A DNA stretch of 64,000 bases from Nitrospira sp. MA-1 (GTDB taxonomy: Bacteria > Nitrospirota > Nitrospiria > Nitrospirales > UBA8639): NCBI GenBank assembly GCA_032139905.1, contig JAQJDB010000006.1:372001-436000 (forward strand), written 5' to 3'. Positions within the stretch are counted from its first letter, which is position 1; every line of letters starts with the position of its first letter. Below are positions 8,952 through 17,858 of this stretch, one piece after another. The translations under genes and the position numbers were made by a program. The notes beneath the pieces were generated by a model, which saw nothing but the letters and a program-made list of their open reading frames with translations, was not told where the DNA came from and made no database searches.

Positions 8952-10343
8952 ATGCCTATGAATTCTGAGGATTTCCAACAACCCCAACCACGGGTGACGT
9001 TCTATACGTTAGGGTGTCGACTCAATCAGGCTGAAACGGCTGTCCTTAAGGACGGGTTTCAGCAAAGCGGGTTTCTCCCGGTTGAATTTGGTCAGGAAAC
9101 GGATGTTTTTGTGATCAATACCTGCACTGTCACGGAAGGGGCCGAGGTCGATTGCCGACGAATCGTTCGCCAGGTCCTCCGTCATTCGCCCCACGCCTTT
9201 GTGGCGGTCACCGGGTGTTATGCTCAGACCGGACTTGAAGTGCTCCGCCGCATGGCCGATATTGACCTCATTGTCGGCAATCAATTCAAAATGCAGCTGC
9301 CTGAGATCATTCCACCATTTTCTCAGCTTAAAAAACAGCCTGTGCCACTGGTGCATCATGGGCGGATTGATCCTGAGAATTTTTTGATAGAAGGCGTAGG
9401 AGCCTATACCACGACTCGCGCAAATGTGAAAATTCAGGACGGGTGTCAATTTATGTGTTCGTTTTGCCTGATTCCCTTTGCCAGAGGCCGGGAGCGGAGT
9501 CGGTTTCTGGAGGATGCGGTTCGTGAGGCCGAGGAATTGGTGGAAAGAGGGCATCGTGAGTTAGTGCTGACGGGAGTGAACATCGGACAATATCGGGATG
9601 GAGCTGCCGACCTCTTGGTGCTCCTTCATCGATTTGAGGCCATTAAAGGCCTGGAGCGGATCCGTATTTCCTCAATTGAACCCACGACAGTTCCTGAGAG
9701 TCTTCTGGACTATATGAGCAGTTCCACCAAGCTGTGCCGGTATTTGCATGTGCCCTTACAGAGCGGAGATGATCGTATACTGGAGGCCATGAATCGGCGA
9801 TATTCGGTGCGAGAGTATTCGGAAGCAATGGAATCTGCTCTGAAGCGGATTCCAGATCTGTGCTTTGGAACGGATGTGCTGGTGGGGTTTCCTGGGGAGG
9901 GCTCACGAGAATTTTCGAATACGGAAGCGGTGATCCGGGATCTTCCTTTTGCGTATTTGCATGTGTTTAGCTACTCGCCCAGGCCAGGGACCGCCTCGAC
10001 CAAGTTGCCACATGCCGTGTCTCCAATAACGACAAAAGAGCGGAGTCGGAGATTGCGGGAATTATCCGATCACAAGCGAATGGCTTTCCAACAGCGGTTT
10101 ATAGGGCGACGAGTCTCGGTGTTATTTGAAGCAGCCGAAGCCGAGGGCTATTGGCCGGGGCTGACGGATAATTATATTCGAGTGGCCGTTCGTTCTCCAC
10201 ATCCGCTACGTAATACCATTCAACCGGTTGTCGTAACCGGCATCATGTCGGGTACGACGTTGGGATTGCTGGAGCCATCCTCTGAGTTCTCTCCCACGGC
10301 AAAGGATCTGTATTCTGTTTCTTCACTCGTGAGCGTTTCATAG
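8952..10343 (+). CDS. mtaB: tRNA threonylcarbamoyladenosine (t6A37) methylthiotransferase MtaB
   Basis: A radical-SAM methylthiotransferase of about 463 residues. It adds a methylthio group to t6A at position 37 of ANN-decoding tRNAs. The N-terminal UPF0004 domain has FYTLGCRLNQAE, INTCTVTE and VTGCYAQ, whose three cysteines bind the auxiliary cluster. The radical-SAM motif is CQFMCSFC within IQDGCQFMCSFCLIPFARG, and a TRAM-like segment ends the protein. TLGCRLNQ rather than TFGCQMN distinguishes MtaB from MiaB. The frame is open back to a GTG at 8925. ATG 8952 (or 8958) was chosen because a GGAAAGG lies upstream and conserved sequence starts soon after. It is followed 13 bases later by miaB. 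Confidence 0.92.
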   Translation: MPMNSEDFQQPQPRVTFYTLGCRLNQAETAVLKDGFQQSGFLPVEFGQETDVFVINTCTVTEGAEVDCRRIVRQVLRHSPHAFVAVTGCYAQTGLEVLRRMADIDLIVGNQFKMQLPEIIPPFSQLKKQPVPLVHHGRIDPENFLIEGVGAYTTTRANVKIQDGCQFMCSFCLIPFARGRERSRFLEDAVREAEELVERGHRELVLTGVNIGQYRDGAADLLVLLHRFEAIKGLERIRISSIEPTTVPESLLDYMSSSTKLCRYLHVPLQSGDDRILEAMNRRYSVREYSEAMESALKRIPDLCFGTDVLVGFPGEGSREFSNTEAVIRDLPFAYLHVFSYSPRPGTASTKLPHAVSPITTKERSRRLRELSDHKRMAFQQRFIGRRVSVLFEAAEAEGYWPGLTDNYIRVAVRSPHPLRNTIQPVVVTGIMSGTTLGLLEPSSEFSPTAKDLYSVSSLVSVS

Positions 10344-10356
10344 AAAGGCGATAGTT

Positions 10357-11730
10357 GTGAGCGGACCCTCTTTACTGATCCCTACCAGCTTGAAGGCTCG
10401 GACCCATTTGCCTGATAAAGGGCGCTATCAGGTGTATATGGAGACCTTCGGGTGTCAGATGAATGAATATGATTCGGAAATCGTTCGTTCTCTGTTAAAA
10501 ACCCGGGGATTTCAATTTACTCCGTATGATGATGAAGCCGATGTTATTTTGTTTAACACCTGTGCCATTCGAGAGAATGCCCATAATCGCGTGTATGGCC
10601 ATTTGGCCCGGTATACCAATAAAAAACAGGAACGAGGCTTAGTTATCGGGGTATTAGGCTGTATGGCTCAGAATCTGAAACAAGAGCTGATGGATACGCG
10701 CTCATTCATTGATGTGCTCGTCGGGCCAGATGGATACCGACAACTGCCCGATCTTCTCATGGATGCGTTGGAGCATCGCAAACGAGGGTTGGCCGTTGAT
10801 CTGTCTGAATACGAAACGTATGCCCATATCGTTCCGGATCGGCCGGTTGGAATTAATGGGTGGATTGCGGTCATGCGGGGCTGTGATAATTTTTGCTCTT
10901 TTTGCGTGGTGCCGTATACGCGAGGACGAGAACGTTCCCGAGATCCGGAGGGGATTATTCAGGAAGCCCATCAATTGGTCAGTCAGGGAGTTCGGCAAAT
11001 CACCTTATTGGGACAAAATGTCAATTCCTACCGGTCGGGAGAGTGGGATTTTGCCCGATTGTTAATAGCGGTTGGGGATGTTCCTGGGATTCAGCGTGTG
11101 CGGTTTATGTCTCCCCATCCCAAAGATTTTCCGCCAGCCCTGCTTGAAGCCGTTGCGGAACATCCCGCCATCTGTAAAACCATCCATTTGCCCCTGCAAT
11201 CGGCTAATGATCGAATTCTGGAACGCATGGGTCGGGGATACACTCAAAGAGAGTATCGTAAGCTGGTTGAGGCCATTCGAAAGAAAGGCCCTCTTGTTTT
11301 AACCACCGATCTCATTTGTGGATTTTGTGGAGAAACCGATGAGGAGTTCCAGGAGACCTATCGTCTTATCCAAGAGGTGGGATATCAGGCGGCATTCGTA
11401 TTTAAATATTCTGAACGAAAGCACACGATTGCGGCCAGAAAATTTGTGGATGATGTCCCTGAGCAGGTGAAGGGGGCTCGGACGAATCAGATCGTCGAAT
11501 TGCAAAAAGAAATTTCCCTTTCAAAAAACAAAGAACTCATCGGCACCAAGGTAGAAGTCATGCTGGAAGGGCATTCCAAAAAATCCGATCTGCAATGGAT
11601 GGGGCATAGCGACCACAATGTGACGGTTGTCTGGCCCAAGGATAACGAAGTCCGCCAACCAGGAGACCTGGTGCACGTTCTGGTCAGTGATGCTTCGCCT
11701 TCCACCCTTTATGGTCATGCCCAATCCTGA
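10357..11730 (+). CDS. miaB: tRNA (i6A37) methylthiotransferase MiaB
   Basis: A 457-residue radical-SAM enzyme converting i6A37 to ms2i6A37 in UNN-decoding tRNAs. It shows YMETFGCQMNEYDSE, FNTCAIRENA and LGCMAQ in the UPF0004 domain. The SAM-cluster motif CDNFCSFC lies in RGCDNFCSFCVVPYTRGRERSR, then come LLGQNVNSY, the radical-SAM barrel and a TRAM domain near the end. Translation starts at GTG with AAAGG about 11 bases upstream. Its position directly behind mtaB puts the two tRNA position-37 methylthiolases in one transcription unit. A short inverted repeat (GGGTT/AACCC) follows the stop, but without a T-run. Confidence 0.95.
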   Translation: MSGPSLLIPTSLKARTHLPDKGRYQVYMETFGCQMNEYDSEIVRSLLKTRGFQFTPYDDEADVILFNTCAIRENAHNRVYGHLARYTNKKQERGLVIGVLGCMAQNLKQELMDTRSFIDVLVGPDGYRQLPDLLMDALEHRKRGLAVDLSEYETYAHIVPDRPVGINGWIAVMRGCDNFCSFCVVPYTRGRERSRDPEGIIQEAHQLVSQGVRQITLLGQNVNSYRSGEWDFARLLIAVGDVPGIQRVRFMSPHPKDFPPALLEAVAEHPAICKTIHLPLQSANDRILERMGRGYTQREYRKLVEAIRKKGPLVLTTDLICGFCGETDEEFQETYRLIQEVGYQAAFVFKYSERKHTIAARKFVDDVPEQVKGARTNQIVELQKEISLSKNKELIGTKVEVMLEGHSKKSDLQWMGHSDHNVTVVWPKDNEVRQPGDLVHVLVSDASPSTLYGHAQS

Positions 11731-12125
11731 TGGATTTTGTGGGTTTCTGGTAACCCAAAATTCTTTATCCCATCCTCATTCCCTAAATCGCTGATTTTTC
11801 TGCGATTCCTTTTGTGTGAATCCTCCCAAACTGAAATTTTACTGAGTTTGCCGTCGTGTTTAGTTGGGAGAATCCGGCCCAATCGTACGCTGGTTTCTAC
11901 CTCAAGTCAGTTGCTCATTGTCCGATAAAACCTTTGATTACTTGTAGATTTCCGGTCGCATGGCGGAACGGAATGTCTTTCAACTTCCTGGTGCTCATTT
12001 AGAAAAAACTCCCCATACAAACGAGCAATGGAGGCCAGCCTATATCGTGTTACGTCTGGATGATTGGCTTTCGAAGGAATGTCGTTGTGATGGATGGCGA
12101 TAAAAGGCCTGAGGTGTAGCGAACA
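11731..12125. other. Intergenic region before the HDOD gene
   Basis: Nothing gene-like was recognised on either strand. The short open frames here have neither ribosome-binding sites nor protein-like composition. It presumably carries the promoter of the HDOD gene. Confidence 0.45.
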
Positions 12126-13085
12126 ATGGATGCCCAGATTCTGCAGCGTATAAAAAATTGCAAGACCCTTCCGGCGATTCCCGCGCTGCCTCTGCAAGTA
12201 CTTCAACTGTGTCGGGATGAGAGGACTACCGCTCAACGTATTGGTGACGTCATTAGTAAAGATCCATCCTTTGTCGCCAAACTGTTGAATGTGGCAAATT
12301 CCAGTTTTTACGGGGGCAGTCGCCATAAAGTGACGACGGTCACCCATGCGGTGACGTTATTGGGCATGAATTCTATTGCCACGTTAGCCTTTTGTTTTTC
12401 GTTATATCGGGATTTACGAAAAAAAGGTGGCGGAGCGTTTGATCATACCCATTTTTGGCATCGATGTATTTTGGCGAGTTTGGCCTCGAAAGTATTGGCC
12501 AAGCGCGTCCGGGTGACGAACGAAGAAGAAATTTTCCTTGCCGGATTATTGCAGGACTTGGGCGTGTTGGTGATGAGCGAGGCTTTAGGCATGGAGTATG
12601 GGTTGATATATAAAAAAGCTGCGCAGGATCATCAGGTATTGGAGACGTTAGAACAGGATCGATGGAAAACGGATCATTGCGAGATCGGGGCATGGTTGGC
12701 TGAGACCTGGGAATTGCCAGAATTATTGCGAGAATCCGTCAAAGGGAGTCATGATCCCTCCTTGGCATCCAGTAGCGATGAAGTTTCCCGGTTAACTATC
12801 CAATGTGTAGCCCTTTCGGGGCGGTTAGCTGATATGTGGTGCCACCAACAGCCGGAGATGGCTATTCAAGCAGCTATCCAATCATCAAAGGAGCTTTTGG
12901 ATATTGAACCTGAGGGACTTGTGGAAGTCGCCAAACAAATTGCTGATGGAATTCCTGATATGTCCAGCTTTTTCCAAATCAGCTTGGGGAACTCCGATGA
13001 CATTCAAAAAGTGTTGGATAATCTTGAGCAAATCGTCACGGGTATCTCTCCATCCGAAATGTCAGAACCAATCCCTGCCTTATAA
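12126..13085 (+). CDS. HDOD-domain signalling protein
   Basis: A 319-residue protein whose first 230 residues form an HDOD domain, the non-catalytic relative of HD phosphohydrolases. It begins with the typical LPAIPALPLQVLQLC helix, then ISKDPSFVAKLLNVANSSFYGG, then VTHAVTLLGMNSIATLAF. The catalytic HD pair is missing (GLLQDLG where HD proteins have HD), as expected for the family. The C-terminal 90 residues are helical and have no recognised domain. HDOD proteins act in c-di-GMP, motility or stress signalling through protein contacts. The specific partner is not visible. The gene stands alone. Confidence 0.88.
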   Translation: MDAQILQRIKNCKTLPAIPALPLQVLQLCRDERTTAQRIGDVISKDPSFVAKLLNVANSSFYGGSRHKVTTVTHAVTLLGMNSIATLAFCFSLYRDLRKKGGGAFDHTHFWHRCILASLASKVLAKRVRVTNEEEIFLAGLLQDLGVLVMSEALGMEYGLIYKKAAQDHQVLETLEQDRWKTDHCEIGAWLAETWELPELLRESVKGSHDPSLASSSDEVSRLTIQCVALSGRLADMWCHQQPEMAIQAAIQSSKELLDIEPEGLVEVAKQIADGIPDMSSFFQISLGNSDDIQKVLDNLEQIVTGISPSEMSEPIPAL

Positions 13086-13298
13086 GGCCGGGATTCCTCC
13101 AAGGTTTCTCCGCAGTCTACCTCAGCATTCAATCAGTTTAGCTCCAGTTTTATGCGAATGTATTTGCCCGTGACTTCCAATGTCAGGTGGATGGCGGGAT
13201 AAGTCCGTCGAATTACCAGGAAATGCCGAAGACCTGACCTAGGAGGTCTTGAGACATAAGGCGACATTCACTCGGGATCGTGTAGAGGGAAAGAGAAT

Positions 13299-13811
13299 TT
13301 ATCCGCTCAAGGGGACTGTCAGAATTGAGGTCCAGTCAACGGGATGTTCGCTTTTGGAGCGGATAAGATGGATCATGTCGGATGTAAAGTTGATGCGCAA
13401 ATTTTGAGATAAAGTTGACGTGATTCTATCTTTCAGTTCAAGGGAATAATGACCATACAACAGGCTGAGATGGGGCATATAGGGGCTGGGATCCTTGACG
13501 AACATTTTTCTTGCCAGTTCATGCGCATTCATGAGTGCTGTTGTTTCCTGGGTCTTTAAGAACACACATTGAAAATACTGATCAGCAAGGCCTGGTTCGG
13601 TTAGAAGAATATCGATAGGTGAAAGCGATTCACCAAGTTCCAAGCACCGAACGGATATATCCTCTTCTGTGCTTGGAAGAGAACCCAAGAGCGTCACATG
13701 CGGCTCGAAGACTGGAGCGTGATACGCTCTGCTCAAATCGGTAATGGCCTCCATGAGAATGTCGTAGGCCGGACCAGTAGGTGCCAACCAGAGGTGATAG
13801 GTGTTTGCCAC
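13299..13811 (-). CDS. 2H-phosphoesterase / cyclic phosphodiesterase-like protein
   Basis: A protein of about 170 residues with the two H-x-[ST]-x motifs of the 2H superfamily (2'-5' RNA ligase, CPDase): HVTLLG at about residue 38 and HLSLLYG at about 114, separated by the usual distance. Members hydrolyse or form 2',3'-cyclic phosphate bonds in nucleotides or RNA. The frame opens with GTG 13817, but GTG 13811 is better placed relative to GAAAGG and is used here. An ATG in between is out of frame. The layout resembles the plant and yeast CPDase subgroup more than bacterial ThpR. The true substrate is unknown. Confidence 0.75.
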   Translation of the reverse strand: MANTYHLWLAPTGPAYDILMEAITDLSRAYHAPVFEPHVTLLGSLPSTEEDISVRCLELGESLSPIDILLTEPGLADQYFQCVFLKTQETTALMNAHELARKMFVKDPSPYMPHLSLLYGHYSLELKDRITSTLSQNLRINFTSDMIHLIRSKSEHPVDWTSILTVPLSG

Positions 13812-13875
13812 ATACACCTTTCAGATTTGTTGAGAAGCGTCGGAATAACGCATTTTTATGGCCCAAAGGAGTATT

Positions 13876-14622
13876 TTAAGTAGGGATTTTTTCTTTTGGT
13901 TTTGAAGGTTTAATTCCGGTCCAGATGAGCAGGCCTCCACTCATGATCAATGCCAATGGAACGAGCATCAATACAAAGAGGTTCCCCTTGGCTTGCCAGG
14001 CTGCTGTGCCCATTGTCCCGCCGACAAAAGCCAACGCGGTGCCGAGTAAGATCAGGATAATCCTTAGGATGAAGAATGGGAACTGCTTGAACTTGCTTCG
14101 ATACGCTTTTGGAGGTTCTGCCTCTCTACCGAACAAAAGTGTTGGTCTCGTGGCCTGGGTGTTCCGTCGGTCCCCCTTTTTGCCCGGTCCACTAAGTGTT
14201 TTCTCTTCACCGGTTGTGTTCCTGATGGGCCCAAGGATTTGAAACCGGATGGCAATGAACCCTTGATTTGCGACAGAGATGTAATCCAGCCTGAGTTGCA
14301 AAAATGGCCAGATCCCCCCAGTCACAATCTGTTTGGCTACATCACCCGGAACATACCCCAACATATCCCGTTTTGTAGAAAAGATTTGCTCCGATACCCC
14401 AAATATTTTGATGGCATGAGGGTCCTGGGGATTGCTCGGTTCTTGTTCCCAGTCCAACAGATGATTGGAACCTTGGATAAACTGCCAGACAATGGTCTGC
14501 CGATCTTGAATTCCCTGAATCTCAAGGTTTTCATAGTAGACTTCATACCCGACTGGGATTGGTGGCAAGAAAGAAATGCCATCAGGCATGACGATGTTCT
14601 GCCGGTCTTTTCGTTCCGACAT
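13876..14622 (-). CDS. HIRAN-domain protein with C-terminal membrane segments
   Basis: A 248-residue protein. Residues about 35-130 match the HIRAN pattern: WEQEPSNPQDPHAIKIFG followed by GYVPGDVAKQI. In HLTF-type helicases this fold grips DNA 3' ends, and bacterial stand-alone forms are common. A charged linker (about 130-175) leads to two hydrophobic spans at about 181-205 and 212-232, then a basic tail, so the HIRAN domain would be tethered to the inner membrane facing the cytoplasm. There is no signal peptide. The 2H-phosphoesterase gene lies about 65 bases downstream on the same strand, so the two may be co-transcribed. Function unknown. Confidence 0.72.
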   Translation of the reverse strand: MSERKDRQNIVMPDGISFLPPIPVGYEVYYENLEIQGIQDRQTIVWQFIQGSNHLLDWEQEPSNPQDPHAIKIFGVSEQIFSTKRDMLGYVPGDVAKQIVTGGIWPFLQLRLDYISVANQGFIAIRFQILGPIRNTTGEEKTLSGPGKKGDRRNTQATRPTLLFGREAEPPKAYRSKFKQFPFFILRIILILLGTALAFVGGTMGTAAWQAKGNLFVLMLVPLALIMSGGLLIWTGIKPSKPKEKIPT

Positions 14623-15206
14623 GCTTCAGTCGTACCTTTTCCGTTGATTTAAGGGGGAGAAATGGTGACTTCTCTCTCGAAACAATGTCCTTTGGTCTAT
14701 TTCTTTCAACAGGGTCCTCTCTTGGGTGTGCTGCATAGAGCTTGAACCAACTCCGATCAAGCAACGGTCCATACACCATACAAAAATTCGAGGGTAAAGG
14801 AAATGCATGGAAAGATTTGTAGCTAATTGACATGTTGTCTTGGTGCGGTGTTGTTGCTTGCCCCAACAGAAGAGCGGGGAATGACCTCCAAAATATTGGC
14901 CAACTAGGAGATGTAGAGGTGATCAAACAGGAGGACTCTTTCCTATTCCGTTTCATAAGGAAAAGGAGAAGGGTGCCATGTTGAATTTGAAAGGAGAGCT
15001 ATGAATATGAGGAGGGACTATTGAGTCAAAGAGGAAAGAATTGGTTGTAGGTCCGATCTTTTTACTTTCATTATTGGGATTGGAAAAGAGTTGCTCACAT
15101 GAAAAAGACTCATCATGTAAAAATGAAGGTAAACTATGACGCCTTTAGCAATACGCCGGGAGTTTAATGGCGTCAAGAAAGATAGGATTTTCATTGACCG
15201 TGAGGA
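14623..15206. other. Intergenic region upstream of the HIRAN gene
   Basis: About 580 bases without a supported gene. A 124-codon minus-strand frame overlaps the HIRAN start and has no ribosome-binding site or recognisable protein character, so it was not called. Confidence 0.4.
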
Positions 15207-15311
15207 TTATTTTACAATCCACACAAGAATCGCGGCAAAGAGAATGAGCCACCACCGAACACTCAACGAGAACTTTTCTCCCTCGCTTTGGTAGTAAAAT
15301 CGTCTATTCAT
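15207..15311 (-). CDS. 34-residue single-span membrane microprotein
   Basis: Below usual length cut-offs but well formed. AGGAG lies seven bases ahead of the ATG. The N-terminus is polar and basic (MNRRFYYQSEGEK), then comes RWWLILFAAILVWIVK, a 14-15-residue hydrophobic span bordered by tryptophans and a lysine, and the frame ends with TAA. That is the layout of small regulatory membrane peptides. It is isolated from larger genes, about 250 bases downstream of the FG-GAP gene on the same strand, with a terminator between them. No homologue recalled. Confidence 0.55.
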   Translation of the reverse strand: MNRRFYYQSEGEKFSLSVRWWLILFAAILVWIVK

Positions 15312-15440
15312 CTCACATCTCCTCAGTTGATGATTTTCAAAATACAGGGGTATGTTGATGCTGACCATTACACATCCGACCTACATTCGAGGCCGGGTCT
15401 GTTGGGGGATGGGCCTTTCCCAATGAGCAATTGGGTCAAA

Positions 15441-15473
15441 CAAAAAAGAGCCTGCCCGATGCGGGGCAGGCTC
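15441..15473 (-). terminator. Rho-independent terminator of the FG-GAP repeat gene
   Basis: The perfect 10-bp stem GAGCCTGCCC (15448-15457) and GGGCAGGCTC (15464-15473) has a six-base loop. On the minus strand it is followed directly by a run of six T. It lies about 95 bases after the stop codon of the FG-GAP gene. Confidence 0.85.
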
Positions 15474-15566
15474 TGGGAAAAGTACCTGAAGTTAACTTTG
15501 TTTTTTTTTGCCTGAGATTTCTTCTCTTATCCTTCCTCAATGTTTCAGTGAAGGGTTTTCACCACT

Positions 15567-16445
15567 TTAGGGTTGAATGTCCCAGTCGGTGGAGACTGTG
15601 TCAGGGGAGCTGATTCCAATCAGGGTTACCCCATTCATCAGCCAGACTTTCACCTCACCTGTCGTTGTATTCTTCAAGACCACGTCCGCTTTCCCATCTC
15701 CACTCATATCCCCCACCTGCTCAATCTCCCACGCCGAGGCGATGCCGCCTAAAACTTTAGACGACGCAATAGAGGTCCCATTCATCAGCCAGATGGACAC
15801 GATGTCGCTTGTGTCATTCTTCCAGATAAGGTCGGCCTTCCCATCGCCATTGAAATCGCCCATACCGGCAATCTTCCAATCCGTGGAGGTGCTGCCGGGA
15901 AAGCCCGTGTTGGTCACTATGGTTCCATTCATCACCCACACTGCCACGGCTCCATTGCTGCCGTTACGCCATATGACATCGGCCTTGCCATCCCCAGTCA
16001 CATCTCCGACCCACTTGATTTGCCAGTTGAGCGGCACCCCGCCCGGGAAGCCGACGGCGGTCCGGAGAGTCCCATTCATCAGCCAGATGGCCGTGTTACC
16101 GTCACTGCTGTTACGCCATATCAAATCGGCTTTGCCATCGCCGTTGACGTCCCCGACGGCCTGAATGACCCAGGTGGTCGGCGCACTGCCGGGAAAACCC
16201 GTGGACGTGACGGTCGCGCCGTTCATCAGCCAGATCGCCACCGTGCCGTTGGTGCTATTGCGCCAGATGACATCGGCCTTGCCATCCCCTGTTACATCGC
16301 CGATTCCCGCGATCTGCCAGTTGAGCGGCACCCCACCCGGGAAGCCGACCGAGGTCCGGACGGTCCCATTCATCAGCCAGATGGCCGTGCTCCCGGTAGT
16401 CGCGTTACGCCATAATAAATCGGCTTTCCCGTCCCCATTGAGATC
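15567..16445 (-). repeat. Tandem 147-bp coding repeats, six copies
   Basis: Five full 147-bp units and a 141-bp last unit (plus stop). Units 1 and 3 (GGVPLNWQI type) and units 2 and 4 (GFPGS type) resemble each other more than their neighbours do, giving a 294-bp higher-order period. Long near-identical stretches lie 294 bases apart, for example around 16021 and 16315. Confidence 0.85.
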
Positions 16446-16991
16446 ATATGGGGAATTCGTGGGCAACATGATTGGAGGAGGGACTGGTCCACTCCTGGTA
16501 TCTGTTCCCGTCTGAGTCCACTGACAGGTATCACCAACGAGATCCCGACCAGCAAACGAGTAGGTCAAGGTATTGCCCGCAAGGGAACCCGTTAAAGTGG
16601 ATGTGCCGCTAAACCAAAACCCGCCGTTGAGGGTAACCACATAGGGGCATGAGGCGCTCACCGTCCCATCAGGTGAAACGGAGCCTGAGCAGGTCACTGT
16701 TTGTACAGCTGAAAATCCGTTATCAACCACGGTATCCACCTGTGTGAGGCCCCAATTGGCGCCAGTTTGATTGGTAATAGTGTAAGTATCCCCTCCAGGA
16801 TCGTTGTCGGGACCGTTATCATCTGGATCCTGACATCCCGTTGTTGAGCTGCTACTGGGGCCATCTGTCCAGGTGCCTCGAATATCCGGCACTGTCCCCG
16901 CATGCAGGCTCTCTATGGCCAAAGGCAGAAAAAGTAATCCATTTGCTAAACCCAGGATCACCGGTAAATATGTCCAATTTTTGAGCTTCAT
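15567..16991 (-). CDS. Secreted FG-GAP/VCBS-type repeat protein
   Basis: A 474-residue exported protein. A signal peptide (basic MKLKNW, hydrophobic core, cleavage likely after LHA near residue 31) leads to a Ser/Asp-rich segment with several cysteines, then six repeats of 49 residues that fill the C-terminal 290 residues. Each repeat opens with D-x-[NTS]-GDGKAD, a calcium-binding loop of the EF-hand/FG-GAP type, and contains W-[RK]-N and IWLMNG. Such repeats build beta-propellers on cell surfaces. The start at ATG 16991 follows AGGAGG. A longer frame upstream lacks a signal peptide at its start. A terminator follows. Likely function is surface or matrix binding (inference). Confidence 0.85.
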   Translation of the reverse strand: MKLKNWTYLPVILGLANGLLFLPLAIESLHAGTVPDIRGTWTDGPSSSSTTGCQDPDDNGPDNDPGGDTYTITNQTGANWGLTQVDTVVDNGFSAVQTVTCSGSVSPDGTVSASCPYVVTLNGGFWFSGTSTLTGSLAGNTLTYSFAGRDLVGDTCQWTQTGTDTRSGPVPPPIMLPTNSPYDLNGDGKADLLWRNATTGSTAIWLMNGTVRTSVGFPGGVPLNWQIAGIGDVTGDGKADVIWRNSTNGTVAIWLMNGATVTSTGFPGSAPTTWVIQAVGDVNGDGKADLIWRNSSDGNTAIWLMNGTLRTAVGFPGGVPLNWQIKWVGDVTGDGKADVIWRNGSNGAVAVWVMNGTIVTNTGFPGSTSTDWKIAGMGDFNGDGKADLIWKNDTSDIVSIWLMNGTSIASSKVLGGIASAWEIEQVGDMSGDGKADVVLKNTTTGEVKVWLMNGVTLIGISSPDTVSTDWDIQP

Positions 16992-17354
16992 GTGAAATGC
17001 CTCCTGTTGAATCCCTGACAGTTGCTTTCCACCGTTGAGTCTGAAATAAGCAAAAAATAAACCTTTTGTAGGACACAATTCTCATGGGCGTTAATCTCTT
17101 GTAGAAATGCACCCTTGTAGAATGGGGCGCATGAAAAGACTACCTGTGGCACAGGGAGCCTTTGTAGAAAAAATGTCCAAACCATCATGCCACTTTGTCC
17201 AACTACTGCCCCCTATCTGCTACGACAGTTGGCGTTAACATCTTCCTGGTTGAATACGGTCCATTAATTTCTTGCTATCCCCATTAAGAGGGTCGTACTC
17301 GATTTTTCTGTCATGATCATTAAGGCAAACAACAAAATCATTCCCACCTGGGTT
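16992..17354. other. Leader and promoter region of the FG-GAP gene
   Basis: No gene recognised. The AGGAGG ribosome-binding site of the FG-GAP gene lies at its left edge. The open frames further right are antisense to neighbours or lack start signals. Confidence 0.4.
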
Positions 17355-17858
17355 TTATCCGGTATGAAAGGGTTGAAGGAAAGAACCGGACATTCCATCA
17401 TTTTTGAAAATCTGATGACAGGATTGTTTGAGGGATTGCAGATTACACGGCTTAAAAAAGAAGCCCTGAGCTCCTTCCGATAGAAGCTGACGAAGGGCTG
17501 GGAGATCTAACGCATCGGACATTGCCAGCACAGGAATTTGGTACTCTAACCATCGTAATTCATCGAGCATGGTTCGCCCGTTCATCACGGGCATATGCAT
17601 ATCCAACAAAATTCCATCGACCCTATAATTCATCACCACGTCCAGGCCTTCCCGTCCATTTCCTGCCACATACACGTGATATTCCGAATCTTCAAGGACA
17701 GTTTTTAGTAACCCTGCCACTGAAGGATCATCTTCAACCACCAAAATATACGGCTGGTTTTAGGTGATATTTAAGGTGCAATGTGCTGGGTCTGGTGTCT
17801 CAAGTTCTGGAATTTCCCATACATCCGTCCAATGGGAAGAGGAATGCAGGTGCATCAT
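17355..17858 (-). pseudogene. Response-regulator receiver protein interrupted by an in-frame TAA
   Basis: Reading from ATG 17858, which has a well-spaced AAAGGAC ribosome-binding site, gives 32 residues. A TAA at 17760-17762 follows, and then in the same frame NQPYILVVEDDPS, the normal first strand of a CheY-like receiver. The rest is complete: acidic pair EDD, phospho-acceptor Asp in LLDMHMPVMNG, a Ser in the Thr position (AMSDALD) and the lysine in FFKPC. The only start codons after the stop are TTG 17744 or GTG 17741, with no Shine-Dalgarno, and they would cut into the first strand. The gene is therefore read as a full receiver protein with a nonsense mutation. Start at an alternative codon or a sequencing error are alternatives. 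No output domain follows. Confidence 0.7.

Noticed and set aside
14582-14956. 124-codon minus-strand frame overlapping the HIRAN gene start
   Set aside because: No start signals and no recognisable protein features; overlaps a better-supported gene.
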